Shown in pieces: positions 34,863 through 43,180 of a stretch of DNA of 45,223 nucleotides. Position numbers and translations under genes: made by a program. The notes under the pieces are model-generated. The model was not told the DNA's origin. It made no database searches and saw nothing but the letters and a program-made list of their open reading frames with translations. Positions within the stretch are counted from its first letter, which is position 1. Each line of letters starts with the position of its first letter. Origin of the DNA: Propionibacteriaceae bacterium (GTDB taxonomy: Bacteria; Actinomycetota; Actinomycetes; Propionibacteriales; Propionibacteriaceae); assembly GCA_027492545.1 (NCBI GenBank), contig JAPUEL010000046.1, forward strand, positions 21,464 to 66,686, in the 5' to 3' direction.

Positions 34863-36313
34863 CGAAGGACTGGATGGGCACCGCGGACCGGCTCTCGGAC
34901 TGGCCGTCGGCCCAGGTGGTGGTCGCGGGGCTGGGCGTCTCCGGCTTCGCCGCCGCCGACGGGCTCATCTCGCTGGGCGCGAAGGTGATCGTCCTCGACG
35001 AGTCCGAGGTCCACGCCGACAAGGCCACGCTGCTCGAACACCTCGACGTGACCGTCGTGCTGGGCCCCGGCGCCACCGCGACGCTCCCGCCGGGCACCGA
35101 CCTGGTGGTCACCTCGCCGGGCTGGCGCCCCTCCGCGCCGCTGCTGCGCCAGGCCGCCTCCGCCGGCGTCCCCGTGTGGGGCGAGACCGAGCTGGCGTGG
35201 CGGATGATGCAGCCCGACCGGGCCATCCCGTGGCTGGGCATCACCGGCACCAACGGTAAGACCACCACCACCCAGATGCTCGAGTCGATGCTGATCGCCG
35301 ACGGTCGCAAGGCGGCCGCGGTGGGCAACATCGGCCGCCCCATCATCGAGGCCATCCTCGATGACACCGAGTACGACGTGTTCGCCGTCGAGCTGTCCAG
35401 CTTCCAGCTGCACTGGATGAACAACGTCCACCTCCACTCCGCGGCCGTGCTCAACCTGCACCCCGACCACCTGGAGTGGTACGAGGGCGCCCCCGACACC
35501 ATGAGCCTCTACGCCGCTGACAAGGCCAAGATCTACTCCGGCGTCACCCACAGCTGCGTCTACAACGTGGCAGAGCCCGAGACCGAGACGATGGTGGAGG
35601 AGGCCGAGGTGGTCGAGGGCGCGCGCGCCATCGGCTTCACGCTCGGCACCCCGGCCATCTCCATGGTGGGCATCGTCGACGACCTGATCGTGGACCGCGC
35701 CTTCGTCGAGCAGCGCCGCGACTCCGCGCTGGAGCTGGCGAAGGTCTCCGACGTGCAGCCCTATGCGCCGCACAATGTGGCCAACGCGCTCGCCGCCGCC
35801 GCGCTGGCGCGCAGCTACGGCGTCAAGGCCTCGTCCGTGGCCGCCGGGCTCAAGCGGCTCCGGCTGTCCGGACACCGCATCCAGCAGATCGCCGAGGACT
35901 CCGGCGTGCGCTGGGTCGACGACTCCAAGGCCACCAACCCGCACGCGGCCAACTCCGCCATGCAGGCGTACCCGTCGTTCGTGTGGATCGCGGGCGGGCA
36001 GGCGAAGGGCACCACGTTCGACGACCTGGTGCGCCACCACCGCGCCAAGATGCGCGGCGCCGTCGTGATCGGCGTGGACCGGCACCTCATCGCCGACTCG
36101 CTTGCCCGACACGCGCCCGAGGTCCCCGTGCGGGTGCTGGACAGCGCCGAGACTGGGGTGATGGACGAGGTGGTGGCCCTGGCGGGCGCCATGGCCCGCC
36201 CCGGGGACACGGTGCTGCTCTCCCCGGGCTGCGCCAGCCTCGACATGTTCGACAGCTATTCGGCCCGAGGCGAGAAGTTCGCCGAGGCGGTGCAGCGGTA
36301 CCTGGCAGGGTGA
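34859..36313 (+). CDS. murD: UDP-MurNAc-L-alanine:D-glutamate ligase MurD
   Basis: A 484-residue Mur ligase that adds D-Glu to UDP-MurNAc-L-Ala. It opens with [17 protein letters not shown] (UDP-binding), has the ATP loop [13 protein letters not shown], the [10 protein letters not shown] segment, [10 protein letters not shown] and the C-terminal [22 protein letters not shown] motif. I chose GTG at 34859, which overlaps the mraY stop (GTGA); an ATG 15 nt later has GAAGGA in front of it and is an equally plausible start. Confidence 0.94.
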   Translation: MTKDWMGTADRLSDWPSAQVVVAGLGVSGFAAADGLISLGAKVIVLDESEVHADKATLLEHLDVTVVLGPGATATLPPGTDLVVTSPGWRPSAPLLRQAASAGVPVWGETELAWRMMQPDRAIPWLGITGTNGKTTTTQMLESMLIADGRKAAAVGNIGRPIIEAILDDTEYDVFAVELSSFQLHWMNNVHLHSAAVLNLHPDHLEWYEGAPDTMSLYAADKAKIYSGVTHSCVYNVAEPETETMVEEAEVVEGARAIGFTLGTPAISMVGIVDDLIVDRAFVEQRRDSALELAKVSDVQPYAPHNVANALAAAALARSYGVKASSVAAGLKRLRLSGHRIQQIAEDSGVRWVDDSKATNPHAANSAMQAYPSFVWIAGGQAKGTTFDDLVRHHRAKMRGAVVIGVDRHLIADSLARHAPEVPVRVLDSAETGVMDEVVALAGAMARPGDTVLLSPGCASLDMFDSYSARGEKFAEAVQRYLAG

Positions 36314-36327
36314 CGAGAGAGGACGAG

Positions 36328-37560
36328 ATGGCCACAGACGCAGTGACCTCGGCGCGGCCGATCACCCTCTGGTCCCAGGTCAAGGTGCTGGCCGCCTCCC
36401 CGATGGCCCCGTTCTACTTCATCGTGACGAGCGTGGCCGTCCTGGTGGGAGTGGGCTTCCTGATGGTCCTCTCGGCGTCGTCGGTGGTGGCCCAGGTGGA
36501 GGAGGGGGATCCCTACTACTACACCGTCCGACACTTCGGCTTCCTCGTGGCGGGCGTCGTCGCGGCCGTCATCCTCAGCAGGCTCAAGCCTGCCCACCTG
36601 CGCCGGCTCGGCTGGCCCGCGTGGGCGCTGGCGGTGGCCCTGCTGATCCTGGTGGTGCTGTTCGGCGCCGAGATCAACGGCAACCGCAACTGGCTCAAGC
36701 TCGGCCCCATCCAGTTCCAGCCCTCCGAGTTCGCCAAGCTCGCCCTGGTGGTGTGGTGCGGGGCGGTGTTCCACATCAAGCGCGGCCGGCTGCACGAGCC
36801 CGCGCAGTTGGCCATCCCGCTGGTCCCCCTCGGCGGTCTGATCCTGGCGCTGGTGCTGGCCGGCCGCGACCTGGGCACCGGACTCATCATCGGCGTGATC
36901 CTGGTGCTCGTGCTGTTCTTCGTCGGCACCTCCATGCGGGTTCTCGCGCCGCTGGGCGCCGCCGCGCTCGTGCTCGTGGGGCTCCTGATCTACGGCTCGG
37001 GCAACCGCATGGACCGGATCGCGATCTTCCTCAACCCCGAGTCCAACACCGACCTCTCCTCGCAGCCGATGGCCGCGCTGTATGCGCTGGCCTCCGGGGG
37101 ATGGTGGGGGCTGGGGCTGGGGGCCAGCCGCCAGAAGTGGGGCGGCCTCAAGACCGGCGCCCACACCGACTACATCTTCGCCGTGATCGGCGAGGAGCTC
37201 GGCCTGTTCGGCGTGCTGCTCATCATCGCCCTCTTCGCCCTCCTCGGCTGGGCCGGGCTGGAGGTCGCGATGCGCTCGGACGCCATGTTCAACAAGGTGG
37301 TCGCGGCCGGCATCACGGGCTGGCTGCTGATCCAGGCCGTGATCAACATCTTCGTCGTGTTGCACCTGCTTCCCGTGCTGGGCGTTCCGCTGCCGTTCGT
37401 CTCCAACGGCGGCTCGGCGCTGCTCGCCAGCCTGATGGCGGTGGGGGTGCTGCTGGCCCTGGCCCGCGACACCCCGGACGCGCGGGCGTTCATCGCCGCA
37501 CGGAAGAAGAAGCCGAGGCCGCGGATGACCAGCGTCATGGCCGCCACCAGGGAGGACTGA
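36328..37560 (+). CDS. ftsW: Septal peptidoglycan glycosyltransferase FtsW (SEDS family)
   Basis: A 410-residue SEDS protein with ten TM helices that polymerises lipid II at the septum together with FtsI. Hallmarks: NGNRNWLKLGPIQFQPSEFAKL (SEDS signature), GRDLGTGLIIG with the catalytic Asp, AHTDYIFAVIGEELG, and LPFVSNGGSALLASL near the C-terminus. ATG at 36328 has GAGAGGA at close spacing; an in-frame GTG at 36310 overlaps the murD stop in GTGA form, so a six-residue longer form is possible. Confidence 0.95.
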   Translation: MATDAVTSARPITLWSQVKVLAASPMAPFYFIVTSVAVLVGVGFLMVLSASSVVAQVEEGDPYYYTVRHFGFLVAGVVAAVILSRLKPAHLRRLGWPAWALAVALLILVVLFGAEINGNRNWLKLGPIQFQPSEFAKLALVVWCGAVFHIKRGRLHEPAQLAIPLVPLGGLILALVLAGRDLGTGLIIGVILVLVLFFVGTSMRVLAPLGAAALVLVGLLIYGSGNRMDRIAIFLNPESNTDLSSQPMAALYALASGGWWGLGLGASRQKWGGLKTGAHTDYIFAVIGEELGLFGVLLIIALFALLGWAGLEVAMRSDAMFNKVVAAGITGWLLIQAVINIFVVLHLLPVLGVPLPFVSNGGSALLASLMAVGVLLALARDTPDARAFIAARKKKPRPRMTSVMAATRED

Positions 37561-37564
37561 GACC

Positions 37565-38656
37565 ATGCCCAGCATCGTGATGGCCGGCGGCGGGACCGCC
37601 GGCCACACCTCGCCACTCATCGCCACGGCCAAGGCCATCCTCGACCGCGGGCCCGCGGACATCGTCTGCGTCGGCACCGCGAAGGGGCTGGAGACCCGCG
37701 TCATCCCGGAGGCAGGGCTGGAGCTGCGGCTCATCGACCCGGTACCACTGCCCCGCACCCTCAACCTGGACCTGATCAAGCTGCCCGTCACGCTCACCCG
37801 GTCCGTCTCCCAGGCCCGCCGCATCCTCAAGGACACGCGGGCCGACGTGCTCGTCGGGTTCGGCGGCTACGTGTCCATCCCCGCCTACCTGGCCGCACGC
37901 CTGTCCGGCGTCCCGGTGGTGGTGCACGAGGCCAACAAGCTGCCCGGCATCTCCAACCGCATCGGCGCCCGGTTCGCCAGGTTCGTCGCCACCACGTTCA
38001 AGGAGACGACGATGCGCGGCGGGCGGCTGGTGGGCATGCCGATGCGCCGCTCCATCACCCACCCCGAGGTGTCGGCCGCCGACGCCCGGGCGTCGTTCGG
38101 GCTCGACCCCGATCGCCCCACGCTGCTGGTCAGCGGCGGATCGCAGGGCGCGCGGAGCATCAACCTCGCCGTCGAGGAGGCCCGGGACGCGCTGCTCGAC
38201 GCCGGCGTCCAGATCCTGCACGTGCTGGGCCCGAAGAACATGACCGACGCCCACGTGCCGGTGGAGCGACCCGGCGGCGCGCGCTACCTGCCCGTGGCCT
38301 TCGTCCAGGACATGGCCGTGGCCTACGCCGCGGCCAGCCTCATGGTGGGCCGCGCGGGCGCCGGGACCGTGATCGAGACCGCCGTGTCGGGCGTGCCGGT
38401 GATCTTCGTGCCGCTGCCCTACGGCAACGGGGAGCAGGCGCGCAACGCCGCGGAGCTGGTCGCGGCGGGGGCGGGAGTCCTCGTGTCGGACGACCAGTTG
38501 ACGCCGAGTAGACTGACGGAGCTGGTGCTGGACACGCTCGGGGACCCCGAACGGCTGGCCGCCATGTCGGAGACGTGCCGCGGGATGTACCCGTCGGACG
38601 CCGCCGAGGTCCTCGCAGAGGCCGTCCTCCACGTGGCGGCCCACGGAAAGGTATGA
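37565..38656 (+). CDS. murG: UDP-GlcNAc:lipid I N-acetylglucosaminyltransferase MurG
   Basis: A 363-residue membrane-associated GT-B glycosyltransferase converting lipid I to lipid II. Visible: MAGGGTAGHTSPLIATA (N-terminal glycine loop), VGFGGYVSIPAYLAA, VVVHEANKLPGISN, the second-domain VSGGSQGARSIN, and VGRAGAGTVIE with PLPYGNGEQARNA, which bind UDP-GlcNAc. ATG at 37565 is 4 nt past the ftsW stop and has GGGAGGA upstream. The stop overlaps murC (ATGA). Confidence 0.96.
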   Translation: MPSIVMAGGGTAGHTSPLIATAKAILDRGPADIVCVGTAKGLETRVIPEAGLELRLIDPVPLPRTLNLDLIKLPVTLTRSVSQARRILKDTRADVLVGFGGYVSIPAYLAARLSGVPVVVHEANKLPGISNRIGARFARFVATTFKETTMRGGRLVGMPMRRSITHPEVSAADARASFGLDPDRPTLLVSGGSQGARSINLAVEEARDALLDAGVQILHVLGPKNMTDAHVPVERPGGARYLPVAFVQDMAVAYAAASLMVGRAGAGTVIETAVSGVPVIFVPLPYGNGEQARNAAELVAAGAGVLVSDDQLTPSRLTELVLDTLGDPERLAAMSETCRGMYPSDAAEVLAEAVLHVAAHGKV

Positions 38657-40107
38657 CGATGCTCCTCAATCCCATTGAGGTCGTTCCGGCCGCGCAGGTC
38701 GGCCCCGTCCACTTCATCGCCGCCGGCGGCTCCGGCATGAGCGGCATCGCCCGCCTCTACGCCGAGCTCGGCATCAAGACCTCCGGCTCCGACCGCTCGG
38801 ACTCGACGGCGCTGCGCAACCTCGCGCGCGCGGGCGTCACCACCTACGTGGGTCACGACGCGGCGCAGCTGGGCGACGCGCGCACCGTCGTGATCTCGTC
38901 GGCCATCCGCGCCGACAACGTGGAGCTGGTCGAGGCACGCCGTCGTGGGCTGCGCATCTGGCACCGCTCCGCCGCCCTGGCCGCCCTCATGCAGGGCAAG
39001 CGCGGGGTGTCGGTGGCCGGCACGCACGGCAAGAGCACCACCACCGCCATGACCGCCATCATGCTCAGCGAGGCCGGTCGGGACCCCAGCTACGTCATCG
39101 GCGCCCCGCTGTCCACCACCGGAGCCAGCTCGGCGATCGGTTCCGGGCCCGCGTTCGTCGTCGAAGCGGACGAGTCCGACGCCTCGTTCCTGCAGTACCC
39201 CACCGAGATCGCCGTCATCACCAACGTCGAGGCCGACCACCTCATCAACTGGGGCACCCCCGAGGCCTACGCCGACGGCTTCCGCGCCTACGCCACCCGC
39301 CCACCGGTCCAGCACGTGGTGATCAACGTCGACGACCACGGCTCCCGCGCGCTGGCCGACGCCCTGGTGGGCGAGGCCAAGCACATCATCCGCTACGGCG
39401 AGGCCGAGGACGCGGACGTGCGGATCACCGACGTCGAGGCCCACGGCAACGGTGTCGCGGCCACCCTCAGCTACGGCGACGACTCCGGCCGCATCGTGCT
39501 GCAGGTCCCCGGCAACCACAACCTCGCCAACGCGTCGGCCGCCTACGCGGTCGGCCGCATCCTCGGGCTCTCGCACCATGAGGCCGTGGACGCGCTCGGC
39601 CGCTTCGAGGGAACGCTGCGCCGCTTCCAGCTCATCACCGACACCGCCGGCGTGCGCGTCTACGACGACTACGCCCACCACCCCACCGAGATCCGGGCCG
39701 CGCTGACCGCGGCCAGGCGCGCCACCGCCGCCGGCAACGAGGCCACGGGCCTCCCCGGCCGGCTCATCGCCTGCTTCCAACCGCACCTCTACAGCCGCAC
39801 CGTCGACTTCGCCGACGAGTTCGGCGAGGTGATGACCCTGGCGGACGTCGCCGTGATCAACGACGTCGACGGCGCCCGCGAGGACCCGGTGCCCGGCGTC
39901 ACCGGCGAGCTCGTCGTGGACGCGGCCATCCGGCACGGCGCCAAGGACGTCATCTACGTCAAGGAGAAGTACGACCTGCCGGCGGCCCTCAACGAGATCG
40001 CCCACCCGGGAGACCTCATCATCACGCTCGGCTGCGGTGACGTCACGATCGTGGGCCCGCTCCTGGCGGACCTGCTCAAGCAGCGGCCCGACGCACAGGT
40101 GTCGTGA
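38653..40107 (+). CDS. murC: UDP-MurNAc:L-alanine ligase MurC
   Basis: A 484-residue Mur ligase catalysing the first stem-peptide step. N-terminal VHFIAAGGSGMSGIARLYAELG, ATP loop GTHGKSTTTAM, EADESDASFLQY, NVEADHLINWG and VYDDYAHHPTEI are all MurC hallmarks. ATG overlaps the murG stop and is preceded by GGAAAGG; a second ATG two codons on is an alternative. Its stop overlaps the ftsQ GTG. murC lies after murG and before ftsQ, the standard order. Confidence 0.96.
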   Translation: MTMLLNPIEVVPAAQVGPVHFIAAGGSGMSGIARLYAELGIKTSGSDRSDSTALRNLARAGVTTYVGHDAAQLGDARTVVISSAIRADNVELVEARRRGLRIWHRSAALAALMQGKRGVSVAGTHGKSTTTAMTAIMLSEAGRDPSYVIGAPLSTTGASSAIGSGPAFVVEADESDASFLQYPTEIAVITNVEADHLINWGTPEAYADGFRAYATRPPVQHVVINVDDHGSRALADALVGEAKHIIRYGEAEDADVRITDVEAHGNGVAATLSYGDDSGRIVLQVPGNHNLANASAAYAVGRILGLSHHEAVDALGRFEGTLRRFQLITDTAGVRVYDDYAHHPTEIRAALTAARRATAAGNEATGLPGRLIACFQPHLYSRTVDFADEFGEVMTLADVAVINDVDGAREDPVPGVTGELVVDAAIRHGAKDVIYVKEKYDLPAALNEIAHPGDLIITLGCGDVTIVGPLLADLLKQRPDAQVS

Positions 40108-40832
40108 CGGAGGCGCTTCCCCCCGGCGAGTTCGCCAAGGCGCTCCAGCAGAAGCGGATGTCCGAGCGGCGCCGTCGGTGGATCCTGCGCGGCTCCCTGA
40201 CCGGGGCGGTGGTCCTGCTGCTGGTGGGCGGATGGCTGGCCTTCTTCTCGCCGGTGTTCGAGACGCGCGCCGTCGTCGTCGAGGGCACGTCGCTGCTCAC
40301 CGTCGATCAGGTGACCACCGCGGCCGACGTCGAGATGGGAGTCCCGCTGTTGCGGCAGGACCTGACGGCCATCACCGAGCGGGTGCGGGCGTTGACGCCG
40401 GTGCGCGAGGCGCGGGTGTCGCGGCGGGCACCCAACACTGTCGCGGTGGAGGTGACCGAGCGGCAGGTCGCGTTCCAGCGGAAGCGTGAGGGCGAGTGGG
40501 ACTGGATCGACGCCGACGGTGTGGCGTTCCATCGCACGGCGGATCCGCAGGAGGGCGTCATCCGGGTCACGACCAGCAGCACCGACGAGCGGCTGCTGCG
40601 CGACGTGGCCGTCGTGGCCGCCACCATCCCCGACGCGCTGCGCCCCGAGGTGGTGCGGCTGACCGCCGAGGCCGTTGACCGGATCACCGTCGTGCTCGAC
40701 GGCGACCGGAGGCTCGTGTGGGGGAGCGCGGAGGAGTCCGAGCTCAAGGCCGAGGTGGCGGCGGCGCTGTTCGCGTCGGTGGAGGCGGAGGTCTACGACG
40801 TCTCCGCCCCCCGCCACCCCACCACCAAGTGA
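40104..40832 (+). CDS. ftsQ: Cell division protein FtsQ
   Basis: A 242-residue bitopic divisome protein: a basic cytoplasmic tail (RMSERRRRW), one TM helix (about 29-49), a POTRA domain starting FETRAVVVEGTSLLTVDQV, and a beta domain to the C-terminus with VTERQVAFQRK and WIDADGVAFH. It links FtsL/FtsB to the septal synthase. GTG start overlaps the murC stop. It is the last gene of the coupled dcw run; in most Actinobacteria ftsZ follows directly, but here five other genes intervene. Confidence 0.93.
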   Translation: MTEALPPGEFAKALQQKRMSERRRRWILRGSLTGAVVLLLVGGWLAFFSPVFETRAVVVEGTSLLTVDQVTTAADVEMGVPLLRQDLTAITERVRALTPVREARVSRRAPNTVAVEVTERQVAFQRKREGEWDWIDADGVAFHRTADPQEGVIRVTTSSTDERLLRDVAVVAATIPDALRPEVVRLTAEAVDRITVVLDGDRRLVWGSAEESELKAEVAAALFASVEAEVYDVSAPRHPTTK

Positions 40833-40843
40833 CCCACCCCGCC

Positions 40844-40852
40844 TGTTATGGT
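40844..40852 (+). promoter_or_regulatory. Candidate extended -10 promoter for the ftsQ-ftsZ insert
   Basis: TGT-TATGGT is an extended -10 element just after ftsQ; the predicted start site near 40859 leaves a leader of about 38 nt for the 25-residue peptide gene. No -35 is evident, as is usual for extended -10 promoters. The surrounding sequence (40855-40975) is visibly less GC-rich than its flanks. Confidence 0.35.
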
Positions 40853-40897
40853 GCGTCACGATGCAATGCCGCGTCGAATATTCACCTTGGGGGTCGA

Positions 40898-40975
40898 ATG
40901 AATGTCACGAAGAGAAGTGCGTCGTTGATCGTGGCGAGCCTCGCACTCATCGCAACGAATCAGTGCATCAGGTGA
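40898..40975 (+). CDS. Short hydrophobic peptide (25 residues), possible secreted peptide precursor
   Basis: ATG at 40898 follows TTGGGGG at 5-6 nt, a good ribosome-binding site. The product has a basic N-terminus (MNVTKR), a hydrophobic stretch of about 13 residues (SASLIVASLALIA) and a short polar end (TNQCIR) containing the only Cys. This is the layout of a signal-peptide-like precursor; cleavage after ALIA would release a hexapeptide. It ends 7 nt before the lipoprotein gene. I recognise no family. Alternatives are a leader peptide controlling the next gene or a chance ORF, but its ribosome site and position favour a real gene. Confidence 0.5.
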   Translation: MNVTKRSASLIVASLALIATNQCIR

Positions 40976-40982
40976 GCCTGCA

Positions 40983-41531
40983 GTGAGGCGTTGGGCGCTA
41001 CTCGTGCTAGCGGCCCTGCTCCTCGCCGGAGGGTGTTCGCCGACCTTCGAGCCAGGGCCGTCTGAGTGGCGCGAGGATGTGATCCGGGCAGCTCAGGGGG
41101 CCACTTCGCCGCTTGAGCGCGAGATCCTGAGCGACGGGGTCATCACCGACGCGGAGTTCCGCGAGGCGTTCGCCGCGTTCCAGGAGTGCATGGATGGACT
41201 CGGCGTCGCCATCGAGATGACGGAAAGCCACGGTCAGTACGCGGGGTTCAACACGGCAAGCGGTGACGCGGACCAGGCGGCGGAGACCTGTCGCCCCGGG
41301 ACGATCGACATCATCGAGCTCTGGTTCGTGGAGATCCGCAGCAATCCCGCGCGGGACTCCCAGCAGGAGGTCACGGTTCGGTGCCTCAAACGGATGGGCG
41401 TCGTCGATGAGGGTTACAGCGTGGCGGATCTGGAGCGTGACCAGACGTCCGCCGACACGGCGTTCGGGCCCGGACTCCAGCTCTACCTCGACTGCCTCAC
41501 CCTGGGCGATGCACTGCCCAAGGGGGAGTAG
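40983..41531 (+). CDS. Putative lipoprotein of the ftsQ-ftsZ insert
   Basis: A 182-residue exported protein. The signal peptide MRRWALLVLAALLLAGGC ends in a lipobox-like sequence with Cys18 as lipid attachment site (the -3 residue is Ala rather than Leu). The mature part has four further Cys (69, 103, 134, 171), which could form two disulfides, and acidic helices with ILSDGVITDAEFREAFAAFQECM. I have no firm family, although short actinobacterial lipoproteins with a similar ...D G V I T ... Y/F ... C M pattern seem common next to exporters. GTG at 40983 has a weak ribosome site and lies 7 nt after the peptide stop. It likely functions with the adaptor and ABC genes downstream. Confidence 0.7.
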   Translation: MRRWALLVLAALLLAGGCSPTFEPGPSEWREDVIRAAQGATSPLEREILSDGVITDAEFREAFAAFQECMDGLGVAIEMTESHGQYAGFNTASGDADQAAETCRPGTIDIIELWFVEIRSNPARDSQQEVTVRCLKRMGVVDEGYSVADLERDQTSADTAFGPGLQLYLDCLTLGDALPKGE

Positions 41532-41534
41532 CAG

Positions 41535-42581
41535 GTGACGCGCCCCGCCGGGGCCCAGCCGCCGGCCCGCTCGGTGGTGGTGCTGTTGATGCTGCTGTCG
41601 GCGGTCCTCGCCGCCGCCGCCGTGGCGGTGGGGGCGATGGCCGTCGGGCGGCAGGCGAAGGCGGTGTCGTCGAGGCCGGACTCGGTGGCCGTCAGCCTGG
41701 AGGGCTTCGACGACGCGCGCCAGGTGACGCTCACCGTCACCCAAGGCCCGGAGTTGGCCGTGGACGCCCGGGCGGAGGGAATCCTCATCTGGACCGCCTG
41801 CGAGCCAGGCCTGCAGCTGGCGTCCGCGGCTCCCGTGTTCCGGGTGCGGTCCGCCGAGGGCACGACCACCACCGTCGCGCTCTCCACGCAGCTGCCGTGG
41901 ACGAGACCCGTGGGCAGGCTGGACCGCGGCGCGGCCGTGGCCGATGTGCACGCGGCGTTGGTCGCGGCGGGCGCGCTCGCCGACAACCCTGGCGAGGCCT
42001 TCACCGACGCCAGCTGGCGGGCCTTGACCGCGCTGGTCGAGGTCTCCGAGGAGGCTGATCAGATCCCGGCCTCAGCGCTGCTGTGGCTTCCGGAGTCGCC
42101 GATGAGTTGGCAGAGCTGCGCGAGCCCACGAGGGTCGCGCGTGGCGACGGATCAGCGAATCGGAGGGCTGACCTCGGTTACGGCCTTCGCCGTCGACCCC
42201 ACCGCCGTCGGATCGATCGAGGGGCCCCGACACATCGTCGTGGAAGACATCGAGGTCATCGTCGAGGACGACCGGGTGACCAGCCAGCCCGACATCGCCG
42301 CGCTGATGGGCACGGCGGCCTACTCCCAGTGGAGGCTCACCGGTGGGCAGGTGCCCATCGTGGGCACGTATCGGTTGGCGGAGACGCTGGAGGTCGGGGT
42401 CGTCCCCGCATCCGCCGTCCTGCCCGGCACGGCTGCCCCCTGCGTGATCTCGGACTCGGGAACCGCCTTGTCCGTCACGGTGGTGAGCTCCAGGTTGGGC
42501 AGGACACTCGTGGAGTTCCCGGGCGGATCGGCACCATCCGCAGTTCGCATCGACCCTGATGTGGCGTCGCGATGCCCGTGA
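41535..42581 (+). CDS. Membrane-anchored adaptor (MacA-like) with a peptidoglycan-binding-like segment
   Basis: A 348-residue protein with an N-terminal TM helix (about 13-38) and an extracellular body. Residues 125-170 (VGRLDRGAAVADVHAALVAAG ... FTDASWRALTAL) fit the pattern of a peptidoglycan-binding helical domain. The flanking beta-rich regions, with VALSTQLPW before and VPASAVLPG near 295-310, resemble membrane-fusion proteins that work with MacB-type exporters in Actinobacteria. GTG at 41535 follows GGGGGAG; the gene starts 3 nt after the lipoprotein stop and overlaps the ATPase start by 10 nt. Function as an exporter adaptor is inferred from neighbours and fold pattern. Confidence 0.7.
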   Translation: MTRPAGAQPPARSVVVLLMLLSAVLAAAAVAVGAMAVGRQAKAVSSRPDSVAVSLEGFDDARQVTLTVTQGPELAVDARAEGILIWTACEPGLQLASAAPVFRVRSAEGTTTTVALSTQLPWTRPVGRLDRGAAVADVHAALVAAGALADNPGEAFTDASWRALTALVEVSEEADQIPASALLWLPESPMSWQSCASPRGSRVATDQRIGGLTSVTAFAVDPTAVGSIEGPRHIVVEDIEVIVEDDRVTSQPDIAALMGTAAYSQWRLTGGQVPIVGTYRLAETLEVGVVPASAVLPGTAAPCVISDSGTALSVTVVSSRLGRTLVEFPGGSAPSAVRIDPDVASRCP

Positions 42582-43180
42582 GCGTGCGTGCGCTCGGGCA
42601 CCGATTCGGCGATGCGTGGCTGTTCCGGGACGTCTCGTTCTCGGTACCGCAGCAGGGGAGCGTGGCCGTGGTCGGTCCGTCCGGGAGCGGGAAGTCCACC
42701 CTGCTGCGCATCCTTGCCGGAACGCTGGCTCCGACCGAGGGGAGTGTGGAGATCCCGCCTACGACGAGGATCAGCCTGGTCCATCAGACCCCCCACGGCG
42801 TTGGTCCGCGGACGGTCATCGACCATATTGCGCTCCCCGGGTGGGCACGCGGCGCCGACCTGAGGACGGGCTGGCACGAGGCCGAACGGATCGCCGCGAC
42901 ACTGGGACTCGACGGTGCGCTGCATCGACCCTTCTCCGAGATGTCAGGAGGCGAGGCGCAGCGGATCAGGCTGGCCGTCGCCATGGCCGAGCAACCGGAC
43001 CTCATCCTCGCCGACGAGCCGACGGCGTCCCTCGACGCCGGCAACGCCATGTCGGTGGTCGCCTCGCTGCGTCGCGTCACGGACCTGGGCGCCACCCTCG
43101 TCGTGGCCACCCACGATCCGCGAGTGGCCGACGCGTGTGGCCAGGCCGTCCGCCTGTCGGGACCGTCGGGGGACGGATGA
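42572..43180 (+). CDS. ABC transporter ATP-binding protein (MacB/LolD-like)
   Basis: A 202-residue ABC ATPase: Walker A GPSGSGKS (35-42), Q-loop HQ (71-72), signature MSGGEAQR (124-131), Walker B LILADE (144-149), D-loop SLD and switch His in ATHDPRVAD. MSGGE in place of LSGGQ is seen in the MacB/LolD type, which uses substrate-extracting mechanotransmission rather than channel transport. It overlaps the adaptor gene by 10 nt and the permease by 4 nt, so the three form one complex operon. Confidence 0.93.
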   Translation: MPVSVRALGHRFGDAWLFRDVSFSVPQQGSVAVVGPSGSGKSTLLRILAGTLAPTEGSVEIPPTTRISLVHQTPHGVGPRTVIDHIALPGWARGADLRTGWHEAERIAATLGLDGALHRPFSEMSGGEAQRIRLAVAMAEQPDLILADEPTASLDAGNAMSVVASLRRVTDLGATLVVATHDPRVADACGQAVRLSGPSGDG

